NCBI GenBank assembly: GCA_021803845.1
Contig: JAJZLA010000152.1
Coordinates: 1 to 5,296 of the forward strand
Direction of reading: 5' to 3'
Length of the DNA: 5,296 bases
Source of the DNA: a bacterium
GTDB taxonomy: Bacteria > SZUA-79 > Acidulodesulfobacterales > Acidulodesulfobacteraceae
Both the position numbers and the translations under genes were made by a program. The notes under the pieces are model-generated. The model searched no databases, was not told the DNA's origin, and saw only the letters and a list, made by a program, of their open reading frames with translations. Shown in pieces: positions 1-5,296 of this stretch; position 1 is the first letter of the stretch, and the number at the start of each line of letters is the position of its first letter.

Positions 1-160
1 CTATTTCGCGTCTGCCTTTTTTGAAATTTTTTTTAATAATTCTGTATCCTATTTTTTCTAAAAACTCTGCCGCAACCGCTTCTCCTTCGTCTCCTTTAGC
101 TTTATTTAAGAACTTGCCGTTCATCGTTTTATCGTCTATATTTAAATTCATTTTATGCAT
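1..160 (-). CDS. yraN: YraN/UPF0102 family protein, N-terminal part (cut by the window edge)
   Basis: This is the 5' part of a gene whose 3' end lies outside the window. Counting from the ATG at 151-149, 50 codons are visible. They show the family's opening pattern: G20-D-E-G-E24-A followed by a helix, then G35-Y36-R37, then N42-F43, and E49-I50 at the edge where the family has its E-I-D motif. UPF0102 proteins are small (about 120 residues), belong to the PD-(D/E)xK nuclease-like superfamily and have no firmly established role. The position usually held by Gly just before the Glu is Arg48 here. The start is ambiguous: in-frame ATGs lie at 160-158 and 151-149, with a third at codon 10 (124-122), and none has a Shine-Dalgarno sequence. 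The boundary given uses the longest form. Being directly downstream of rnhB is a common arrangement and supports the call. Family assignment is fairly secure; function is not. Confidence 0.8.
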   Translation of the reverse strand, partial: MHKMNLNIDDKTMNGKFLNKAKGDEGEAVAAEFLEKIGYRIIKKNFKKGRREI

Positions 161-247
161 TAATTAATTTACGTATTAATATAACATATATTATATGCTA
201 TTATATAATAATCATCTTTAAATATATATATTAAATCTTATTAAATA
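161..247 (-). promoter_or_regulatory. Very AT-rich rnhB-yraN spacer with two TATAAT hexamers; possible yraN promoter
   Basis: This 87-base spacer has only 8 G or C bases. On the minus strand it contains two perfect TATAAT hexamers, at 205-200 and 195-190, exactly 10 bases apart. No recognisable -35 hexamer sits 16 to 19 bases upstream of either. An imperfect, purely A/T inverted repeat lies around 220-237, but with no G:C pairs and no T-tract it does not look like an intrinsic terminator. Matches to TATAAT are expected by chance in such sequence, so this is only a weak promoter candidate. Confidence 0.25.
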
Positions 248-811
248 TCAAAATTTAAAGGTTTTCCTGTGAATTTCCGTTAAACCGTATTTTCTAATAT
301 TTTTTTTATGTTCGACGGTCGCGTAACCTTTGTGTTTTTTAAAACCGTATTCCGGATATTTTTCATCGATGTCCGCCATTAGTCCGTCCCTAAAAACCTT
401 AGCAATTACTGAAGCGCAGGAAACGACTTTTACCCTGTCGTCGCCTTTTATTACCGGTATTACTTTTAATCCCGAAATATCCGATAAACCATCCGGCGCT
501 ACCGGACCGTCTATAATTACGATGTCGGGCTTTACCGATAAACCGTCAAAAGCTCTTTCCATCGAAAGCATAGCCGATTTAAGAATATTAATTTTATCTA
601 TTTCTAAATTGGAAGCAATGCCTATCGAATAAGATACGGCGGAACTTAAAATAATCTTATAGAACTCATTTCTTTTTAACTCGGTTAACTGTTTGGAATC
701 CTTTATACCGGAAGGAATTTTATTTTTATCTATTATCACCGCCGCCGATACCACGGGACCTGCAAGGCAGCCTCTGCCGGCTTCGTCTATTCCACATATT
801 GTTAACGGCAT
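248..811 (-). CDS. rnhB: Ribonuclease HII
   Basis: RNase HII cuts the RNA strand of RNA:DNA hybrids and nicks 5' of single ribonucleotides in DNA, starting ribonucleotide excision repair in the cytoplasm. The 187-residue length is normal for the family. Visible motifs are G7-I-D9-E10-A-G-R-G14 at the N-terminus, I-D101-G102, K122-G-D124, the A-S-V-I-A-K-V-F-R-D segment ending at D142, and H160-K-G-Y163-A-T. By comparison with characterised enzymes, D9, E10, D101 and D124 are the metal-binding catalytic residues. The G12-R-G14 motif and Y163 would read the RNA-DNA junction. Cys15 replaces the more common Pro after GRG, a variant also known in other bacteria. The ATG at 811-809 puts the DEAGRG motif at the usual distance. 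No Shine-Dalgarno precedes it, only A/T-rich sequence, and no alternative start fits. The gene lies 55 bases after gltX and is followed by yraN. Intact and very probably functional. Confidence 0.97.
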   Translation of the reverse strand: MPLTICGIDEAGRGCLAGPVVSAAVIIDKNKIPSGIKDSKQLTELKRNEFYKIILSSAVSYSIGIASNLEIDKINILKSAMLSMERAFDGLSVKPDIVIIDGPVAPDGLSDISGLKVIPVIKGDDRVKVVSCASVIAKVFRDGLMADIDEKYPEYGFKKHKGYATVEHKKNIRKYGLTEIHRKTFKF

Positions 812-866
812 AAAAATATAATTAATTTTAAATTAAATAATTAAATTTGCACAGTACATAATTCGG

Positions 867-2333
867 TCAATTTTTTATGCCCGAAAGAAAATCTAAAAAA
901 GCATCAATTCTTTCAACGCATCTTTTTTTTCCGAGTGAAAATATCATCTCGTATATAGGAGGGCTGACTTTTTCTCCGGTAAAAGCAAGCCTTATTATCA
1001 TGGCTTTTTCTTTCATCGTCCATCCGTTTTGCGAAAGAAAATTGTTAAACGAGTTTTTTATAGATTCTATAGATGTTTTTAGTCCGTCGATATTTTTTTC
1101 GTTTATAAAAATTTTATCGTCAAGAGCAATTATAAAATCCCTAAAGGCCGACAGAAAATCTGCATCATTTTGATTGCAATTAAACTCGTTAATAACGCCG
1201 ACATTATACTCAATGGTTTTATTTAAGAAAAAATCTAATTTATGCCTTAATTCGACCAAAGTTTTGGAACGTGTTTTAAGGGAATCGACGAGCGCCGCCG
1301 TTTTTACGTCTTCGTTCAGCCTGGCTTGCGAATCTTCCAATATATCATTTATAAGGCTTATTAAGGCAAAGGGGTTTTTAGATTTTATATAATGGGAATT
1401 AAGCCATAATAATTTTTCGGTATTAAAAATAGCGGCGGACTTGCTTATGTTTTTTAAATCGAAAAATTTTATAATTTCATCCATAGAAAGTATTTCGTCG
1501 TTACCGTGGGACCAGCCGAGCCTTATAAGGTAATTAACTAAAGCTTCCGGTAAAAATCCTTCTTTTTTGTACTGAATGACGGAGGTAGCGCCGTGCCTTT
1601 TAGAAAGCCTTTTACCGTCGGGACCTAGTATCATGGAAACATGTGCAAATTCCGGCGTTTTAAAACCTAATGCGTTATATAGCATTATCTGTTTAGGCGT
1701 ATTGCTGACATGGTCGTCGCCTCTTAGTACATGCGTTATTCCGGACAGAGCATCGTCTATAACTACCGCAAAGTTATAAGTAGGAATTCCGTCTTCCCTC
1801 ACTATTACGAAATCGTCTATTTCTTTGTTTTCTATGGTTATAACCTGATTTCTTATTAAGTCTTTAAAAAACGCGGCGGATCCGGTTTCTCTGTTCACTT
1901 TAAACCTTATAACGTGCGGCGTTTTTAAAATTTCGGCGTCAGGCTTTAATTCCCGGCATCTGCCGACGTACATAGGTTTTTTATTTTCGGCTATAAGTTT
2001 ATTTCTGTCTTCTTCCAACAGCTCTTTTGAGCAAAAACAGTAATAAGCCTTTCCTTCTTTTAAAAGTTTATCGACGTAAGAATTATAAATGTTAAGACGT
2101 TCCGATTGATGCAATATTTCTTCGTCAGGTATAATAGACATCCACTTAAGGCTTTTTATTATATCTTCTTCAAATATTTTTTCGGAACGCTCAAAATCCG
2201 TATCTTCAATTCTTAAAACAAATTTTCCGCCGTTATGTTTAGCATAAACATAGTTAAAAAGAGCCGTCCTTGCTCCGCCTATATGCAGATAGCCCGTAGG
2301 ACTCGGAGCAAATCTTGTTTTTATTGTATCCAT
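867..2333 (-). CDS. gltX: Glutamate-tRNA ligase (glutamyl-tRNA synthetase, class I)
   Basis: This cytoplasmic enzyme attaches glutamate to its tRNA using ATP. The 488-residue length fits bacterial GluRS. The Rossmann-fold catalytic domain (about 1-310) carries the HIGH-type motif H17-I-G-G20 after R7-F-A-P-S-P-T-G, and the KMSKS-type motif K241-R-L-S-K245. Conserved R-E-D-G-I-P-T-Y (179-186) and R204-G-D-D-H208 segments line the active site. C99, C101 and C126 match the zinc-knuckle cysteines seen in some GluRS enzymes, but the usual fourth ligand position has Glu128, so zinc binding is uncertain. The C-terminal anticodon-binding region ends with the family pattern S457-P-P, L467-G and E474-R-I. 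GlnRS is excluded by this bacterial-type C-terminus. Whether it is discriminating or also charges tRNA-Gln is not decidable here. The start ATG (2333-2331) has no Shine-Dalgarno, although it is the only start that keeps the N-terminal motif at the usual distance. It follows the MEMO gene by 31 bases. Confidence 0.97.
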   Translation of the reverse strand: MDTIKTRFAPSPTGYLHIGGARTALFNYVYAKHNGGKFVLRIEDTDFERSEKIFEEDIIKSLKWMSIIPDEEILHQSERLNIYNSYVDKLLKEGKAYYCFCSKELLEEDRNKLIAENKKPMYVGRCRELKPDAEILKTPHVIRFKVNRETGSAAFFKDLIRNQVITIENKEIDDFVIVREDGIPTYNFAVVIDDALSGITHVLRGDDHVSNTPKQIMLYNALGFKTPEFAHVSMILGPDGKRLSKRHGATSVIQYKKEGFLPEALVNYLIRLGWSHGNDEILSMDEIIKFFDLKNISKSAAIFNTEKLLWLNSHYIKSKNPFALISLINDILEDSQARLNEDVKTAALVDSLKTRSKTLVELRHKLDFFLNKTIEYNVGVINEFNCNQNDADFLSAFRDFIIALDDKIFINEKNIDGLKTSIESIKNSFNNFLSQNGWTMKEKAMIIRLAFTGEKVSPPIYEMIFSLGKKRCVERIDAFLDFLSGIKN

Positions 2334-2364
2334 ATAAATGTTAAGGGAGTTTATTTAAATATAT

Positions 2365-3186
2365 TTAATATATAACGATAGAAGAATATCCGACTACGCT
2401 TGAATAATCGCCGGTAACTTCTCCAGAATTGGTATATCCTATAAGTTTTGCTTTGGTTCGTCCGGCCATTTTGGCAACATTAAGCATTATAGACGCTGGA
2501 ATAAAACCGCACATCGTAATATCGTTTAATCTGACTTTTTCGTACAGTCCCTGAGAATTTAAATCCAGTATTTCTTTTATTGCGATATCGTCTTTATATT
2601 TTGCCGACTCGGCCGGTTCGTAATGAGTCATATCGGAACTTGCGACTATTAAAACATCGTCTATTAAATCTAATTTTTTTAAAGCGTTATATATAGCTTT
2701 TGAAGCGTTAACGACGTCGTTGTATCTGATAAACGAAATAACTATGGGGACTATTGAAAAATCCTTTTTAAAATTGTATAAGAGCGGAATCTGAACTTCG
2801 ACGGAATGCTCCCTTAAATGAGCCTGCTCGTCGGCAATAAAAGGACTGTCTGCATCGTCGATAATAGCGTCGGCGAGTTTTGAATTAATCGGAACGGAAA
2901 AATCTTTAAAATCGTATTTTCCTTTATTCATTACCGAATAGTCAGCTCCCATACCGGTATGGTTCGGACCTATAATGATTATATTGTTTTTTATGCCGAT
3001 ACTGGAATAACCCTCGTAAGCAATTTTTCCGGAATATACGTAACCGGCGTGCGGCGATATAATGCCGAATGCGTCTATTTTTTTGCCTGCAACCGGTATA
3101 TCGGCTTTAAAGGAATCTATGAAATTATTTATGTTATTTAATCCTTCCGGATAAAAATAACCCATTGCCACGGCTTTTCTAATCAA
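2365..3186 (-). CDS. amrB: MEMO1-type protein (AmmeMemoRadiSam system protein B)
   Basis: The 273-residue protein matches the MEMO family, whose fold resembles class III extradiol dioxygenases. Seen in order: the opening I-R-K-A-V-A-M-G-Y-F-Y-P (2-13), S44-P-H46-A-G-Y-V-Y-S-G53, G73-P-N-H76, E126-H-S-V-E-V-Q-I-P (126-134), S183-S-D-M-T-H188 and C226-G-F-I-P. H46, H76 and C226 line up with the iron-binding His, His and Cys described for human MEMO1. The bacterial role is unknown. Family members often sit near an AMMECR1-type protein and a radical SAM enzyme, neither of which is in this window. I see no signal peptide or membrane segment. The start is a TTG (3186-3184), chosen because an AGGAAGG Shine-Dalgarno lies 9 bases upstream and because the family's conserved N-terminus begins right there; the next Met (codon 8) would cut into it. 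The gene lies 47 bases after the carboxylase subunit and 31 before gltX. Family call is strong; the symbol is a convention for the family. Confidence 0.93.
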   Translation of the reverse strand: MIRKAVAMGYFYPEGLNNINNFIDSFKADIPVAGKKIDAFGIISPHAGYVYSGKIAYEGYSSIGIKNNIIIIGPNHTGMGADYSVMNKGKYDFKDFSVPINSKLADAIIDDADSPFIADEQAHLREHSVEVQIPLLYNFKKDFSIVPIVISFIRYNDVVNASKAIYNALKKLDLIDDVLIVASSDMTHYEPAESAKYKDDIAIKEILDLNSQGLYEKVRLNDITMCGFIPASIMLNVAKMAGRTKAKLIGYTNSGEVTGDYSSVVGYSSIVIY

Positions 3187-3195
3187 TTTAAAACA

Positions 3196-3202
3196 CCTTC
3201 CT
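3196..3202 (-). promoter_or_regulatory. Ribosome binding site that fixes the TTG start of the MEMO gene
   Basis: The minus strand reads AGGAAGG followed by 9 bases (TGTTTTAAA) and then the TTG at 3186-3184. This strong Shine-Dalgarno, together with the conserved family N-terminus, decides for the TTG over the internal ATG at codon 8. The same AGGAAGG with the same 9-base spacing precedes the carboxyltransferase gene. Confidence 0.85.
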
Positions 3203-3208
3203 ATATAA

Positions 3209-3214
3209 ATTATA
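3209..3214 (-). promoter_or_regulatory. Possible -10 box upstream of the MEMO gene
   Basis: A perfect TATAAT lies on the minus strand within the 47-base gap between the carboxyltransferase and MEMO genes. A transcript starting about 7 bases downstream would begin near the Shine-Dalgarno, leaving a leader of roughly 16 bases. About 17 bases upstream the sequence is GTAGTA, a poor -35, and there is no TG extension. It is a weak candidate for an internal promoter and could be chance in AT-rich sequence. Confidence 0.25.
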
Positions 3215-3233
3215 CCGCAAATTTATAAGTTTA

Positions 3234-5132
3234 CTACTCAACGTAAATCAAAGTTTCATCCGGATTTACGCTGTCCCCTTCTTTTATGTATATCTCTTTA
3301 ACCGTTCCGTCTATGGGAGTATGTATTTCGTTTTCCATCTTCATCGCTTCTACTATTAAAACCGTATCGCCGGCTTTAACCGTATCACCGGCTTTAACCA
3401 TAACTTTAGTAATTCTTCCGGGCATAGGCGCATAAACGTCGCCTTCTCTTTTAGGCGAAGGTCTTTTTGACCTCGCTATGCTTTCGCCCACTATTTCGCC
3501 GCCGGCGCTTGGAACTATTTCTGTAAGAGATTCTATTACGACTTCTTCGAGGGTGCCGTCCACGTTTAAAAAGAATGGCCTTTTTTGATCTGATTTATGG
3601 CCGACTCCGGCAATTTTTATTTTATAACTTTCGCCGTGAACGGTAACGATAAATTCGCTCGGAGCCAGTCCTCCATCTTTTGCAAGAATATAAGAATCTG
3701 AAACTTCAGGCGTTATATTATTGCCTTCGGATAAATTTTTTAAAGCATCCGCATCGGTGGGCTTTGAATAATCGGGAAGACTGCCTTCTTTTCTTGCTTT
3801 AAAAAATTCTAAAGCTATATTCGGAAATAATACGTAAGACAAGAAATCCTCTTCGCTTATATCGAACTCTTTTATATCTTTATATTCCTTCGACATTTCC
3901 GGTTCTAATAAATCTGCAGGCCTTACGGTTACAACTTCCTCGTTTCCCAGCACCTTTTTCTGTATCTCCGGATTAATTTCGGCGGGCGGTTTCCCATAAT
4001 AGCCTTTTAGATAGTTTTTAGTTTCGCTCGTGACGACTTTATATTTTTCTCCGGTTATTACGTTAAGAGCGGCTTGCGTTCCAACAATCTGCGAGGAAGG
4101 AGTTACAAGCGGAGGATAACCGAAATCTTCCCTGACCTGAGGCACTTCATAAAGCACCTCTTCCATTTTATCGAGCGCATTCTGATCCTTAAGCTGGCTT
4201 GCCAAATTTGACATCATTCCGCCGGGAACCTGAGTAACGATAACATCGGTATTAATATTTGTATATTCGCTTTCTAAAGAAGCGTATCTTTTCCTGATGA
4301 TTCTAAAATAATCTGCAACTTCTTTTAGTTTTTCAAAATCAAGGTCAACGTCATAACCCATCTCTAATAAAGTAAAAGCTATCGACTCGGTAGGAGGATG
4401 CGAAGTTCCGCAAGACATAGAAGATATTGCCGTATCTATAATATCCGCTCCCGCTTCTACTGCTTTAAGAAGCGACATTGAAGCAAAACCTATAGTGGAA
4501 TGGGAATGAACGTGAATGGGCAGACTTATTTTTTTCTTTATCATAGATACCAAGTTATAAGCGTTTGCAGGAGAAAGCAATCCAGCCATATCTTTTATGC
4601 ATATAGTGTCTGCGCCCATATTTTCAAGTTCGACTGCCATTTGGGTAAAAAGCTCGTTTGTATGAACGGGGCTAGTAGTATAGCATATTGTAGCTTCTAC
4701 TATCTTTTTTTTCTTTTTTGCGACTTCTACCGCCTTTTTAATGTTTCTGAAATCATTTAGGGAATCAAAAATTCTAAATACGTCTATACCGTTATCGGCG
4801 CTTAAAGAAACAAATCTTTCTACTACGTCGTCGGCATAATGCCTGTATCCGACTAAATTTTGACCTCTTAAAAGCATCTGAAGCCTTGAATTTTTATAAG
4901 ATTTCCTTAATCTTCTAAGCCTTTCCCACGGGTCCTCCTTTAAAAACCTTAGACACGAATCAAAGGTTGCTCCTCCCCATACCTCAAGCGACCAGAATCC
5001 TATATTGTCCAAAACGTTAGCTATCCCAAGTATATCCGGCGTAATCATTCTTGTAGCTAAAAGAGACTGGTGCGCATCTCTTAAAACTGTTTCCATAACG
5101 CCTATTTTTCTTATGTAAGTTTTTTCTTCCAT
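3234..5132 (-). CDS. pycB: Biotin-containing carboxyltransferase subunit, PycB/OadA family (probably pyruvate carboxylase subunit B)
   Basis: This subunit moves a carboxyl group from biotin to a 2-oxo acid, probably pyruvate to give oxaloacetate. The 632 residues contain three parts. The carboxyltransferase TIM barrel (about 9-275) shows E14-T-V-L-R-D19-A-H-Q22, V51-W-G-G-A, R89-G-Q-N, K180-D-M-A-G and H207-V-H209. By family knowledge D19, K180 (carboxylated) and H207/H209 hold the active-site metal. The conserved PYC/OADA domain (about 290-480) includes Q301-V-P-G-G and V343-T-P-S-S-Q. A linker leads to the biotinyl domain (about 565-632), where E595-A-M-K598-M marks the biotinylated lysine, K598. 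The ATG at 5132-5130 follows an AAGGAAGG with a 9-base spacer, and the gene ends in tandem stops, TAG then TAA. The biotin carboxylase gene lies 27 bases upstream, and no OadB/OadG pump genes are seen, which argues for a carboxylase rather than a decarboxylase. 2-Oxoglutarate carboxylase large subunit (CfiA) is the main alternative. Confidence 0.93.
   Translation of the reverse strand: MEEKTYIRKIGVMETVLRDAHQSLLATRMITPDILGIANVLDNIGFWSLEVWGGATFDSCLRFLKEDPWERLRRLRKSYKNSRLQMLLRGQNLVGYRHYADDVVERFVSLSADNGIDVFRIFDSLNDFRNIKKAVEVAKKKKKIVEATICYTTSPVHTNELFTQMAVELENMGADTICIKDMAGLLSPANAYNLVSMIKKKISLPIHVHSHSTIGFASMSLLKAVEAGADIIDTAISSMSCGTSHPPTESIAFTLLEMGYDVDLDFEKLKEVADYFRIIRKRYASLESEYTNINTDVIVTQVPGGMMSNLASQLKDQNALDKMEEVLYEVPQVREDFGYPPLVTPSSQIVGTQAALNVITGEKYKVVTSETKNYLKGYYGKPPAEINPEIQKKVLGNEEVVTVRPADLLEPEMSKEYKDIKEFDISEEDFLSYVLFPNIALEFFKARKEGSLPDYSKPTDADALKNLSEGNNITPEVSDSYILAKDGGLAPSEFIVTVHGESYKIKIAGVGHKSDQKRPFFLNVDGTLEEVVIESLTEIVPSAGGEIVGESIARSKRPSPKREGDVYAPMPGRITKVMVKAGDTVKAGDTVLIVEAMKMENEIHTPIDGTVKEIYIKEGDSVNPDETLIYVE
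3361..3396 (-). repeat. 18-bp tandem repeat inside the biotinyl domain
   Basis: Two adjacent 18-base units (3361-3378 and 3379-3396) differ at one base (3369 G, 3387 A), which is synonymous. They encode V-K-A-G-D-T twice in a row (residues 579-590), just before the biotin-lysine motif. Family members often have a looser V-x-x-G-D-x repeat here, so the protein periodicity is normal. The near-identity of the DNA is the unusual part. Confidence 0.85.
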
Positions 5133-5141
5133 ATATTAATA

Positions 5142-5149
5142 CCTTCCTT
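5142..5149 (-). promoter_or_regulatory. Strong Shine-Dalgarno of the carboxyltransferase gene
   Basis: The minus strand reads AAGGAAGG, then 9 bases (TATTAATAT), then the ATG at 5132-5130. It lies in the 27-base gap after the biotin carboxylase stop codon. This supports separate, efficient re-initiation rather than overlap-based coupling. Confidence 0.85.
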
Positions 5150-5159
5150 TTAATTTCAT

Positions 5160-5296
5160 TTAAATTCCGTAATAAGCCGCAATAGCAGCCGATATTGCAA
5201 GTATTCTGTCGAAAGGATCTTTCTGCAGTTTATAATCCCTTAAATAAAGTCTTTCGTCTATGAAGTGCGTATCGAAATTTCCTTTTAAAAAATCAT
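5160..5296 (-). CDS. pycA: Biotin carboxylase subunit, C-terminal end (cut by the window edge; probably pyruvate carboxylase subunit A)
   Basis: Only the last 44 codons and the TAA stop (5162-5160) are visible; the bulk of the gene lies beyond the right edge. The frame reads D-F-L-K-G-N-F-D-T-H-F-I-D near its start and ends D-R-I-L-A-I-S-A-A-I-A-A-Y-Y-G-I. The G-x-x-x-T-x-F-I-D pattern followed by a short Ala-rich helix is characteristic of the C-terminus of AccC/PycA-type biotin carboxylases, which carboxylate biotin using ATP and bicarbonate. Its position 27 bases upstream of a biotin-carrying carboxyltransferase makes it the partner subunit of that enzyme rather than AccC of acetyl-CoA carboxylase, though with so little sequence AccC-like or CfiB identity cannot be excluded. 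No ATP-grasp motifs are in view. Confidence 0.8.
   Translation of the reverse strand, partial: DFLKGNFDTHFIDERLYLRDYKLQKDPFDRILAISAAIAAYYGI

Noticed and set aside
330..632. Plus-strand open frame of about 100 codons
   Set aside because: It is antisense to rnhB, whose catalytic residues are all accounted for on the minus strand.
861..888. Possible hairpin terminator at the end of gltX (TTCGG ... CCGAA on the minus strand)
   Set aside because: The stem is only about 5 bp with a 14-base A-rich loop, part of it lies inside the coding end, and no T-tract follows it in the direction of transcription.
877..1779. Three plus-strand open frames (877-1173, 1174-1392, 1576-1779)
   Set aside because: They lie wholly antisense to gltX, which is intact with all class I synthetase motifs. 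Their translations show no family pattern and they lack ribosome binding sites.
2959..3141. Plus-strand open frame of 60 codons
   Set aside because: It is antisense to the conserved N-terminal metal-site region of the MEMO gene, so it is a shadow.
4500..4760. Plus-strand open frame of 86 codons
   Set aside because: It is antisense to the carboxyltransferase barrel, including the K180 and H207/H209 motifs, and has no independent support.
3234..5132. Sodium-pumping oxaloacetate decarboxylase alpha subunit (OadA) as the primary call
   Set aside because: The subunit is homologous, but a biotin carboxylase gene is directly upstream and no OadB or OadG gene is present in the window, which fits a carboxylase better.
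1..5296. A new defence, mobile or repeat-based system
   Set aside because: All substantial frames resolve to known housekeeping or metabolic families, gaps are short, and no spaced repeats, transposase, integrase or terminal inverted repeats are visible.

Overview
The window is a compact, AT-rich bacterial segment in which every recognisable gene lies on the minus strand, so transcription runs from high to low coordinates. In that order the genes are: the last 44 codons of a biotin carboxylase subunit (5296-5160, cut by the window edge); a biotin-containing carboxyltransferase of the PycB/OadA/CfiA family (5132-3234); a MEMO1-type protein, AmmeMemoRadiSam system protein B (3186-2365); glutamyl-tRNA synthetase gltX (2333-867); ribonuclease HII rnhB (811-248); and the first part of a YraN/UPF0102 protein (160 or 151 to 1, cut by the edge). 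Gaps are 27, 47, 31, 55 and 87 bases. I see no rho-independent terminator in any of them, so one transcript could cover the whole set, but the sequence alone does not prove it.

The first two genes form a functional pair. One subunit carboxylates biotin with ATP and bicarbonate. The other carries the biotin on a C-terminal domain and transfers the carboxyl group to a 2-oxo acid. Two-subunit pyruvate carboxylase (pyruvate to oxaloacetate) is the simplest reading. 2-Oxoglutarate carboxylase of the reductive TCA cycle is a homologous alternative that cannot be excluded by eye. Because a biotin carboxylase gene is adjacent and no sodium-pump subunits (OadB, OadG) are seen, a carboxylase is more likely than a sodium-pumping decarboxylase. 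The last three genes are housekeeping: glutamate charging of tRNA, removal of RNA from RNA:DNA hybrids, and the rnhB-yraN pair found next to each other in many bacteria. The MEMO1-type gene between the two blocks is the least understood member.

The organism is probably a Gram-negative, AT-rich anaerobe or microaerophile of deltaproteobacterial or similar deep-branching type. This is inferred from the low G+C, the two-subunit carboxylase and the MEMO gene. No marker in the window settles the taxonomy.

I found no mobile element, CRISPR array, tRNA, rRNA or convincing novel system. The longest stretch without a gene is the 87-base, roughly 9% G+C spacer at 161-247. The plus strand carries no gene I can support. 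The points worth a second look are small: the substrate of the carboxylase, the MEMO gene's placement, two contrasting styles of translation start, an 18-bp tandem repeat in the biotin domain and an A-rich slippery tract.
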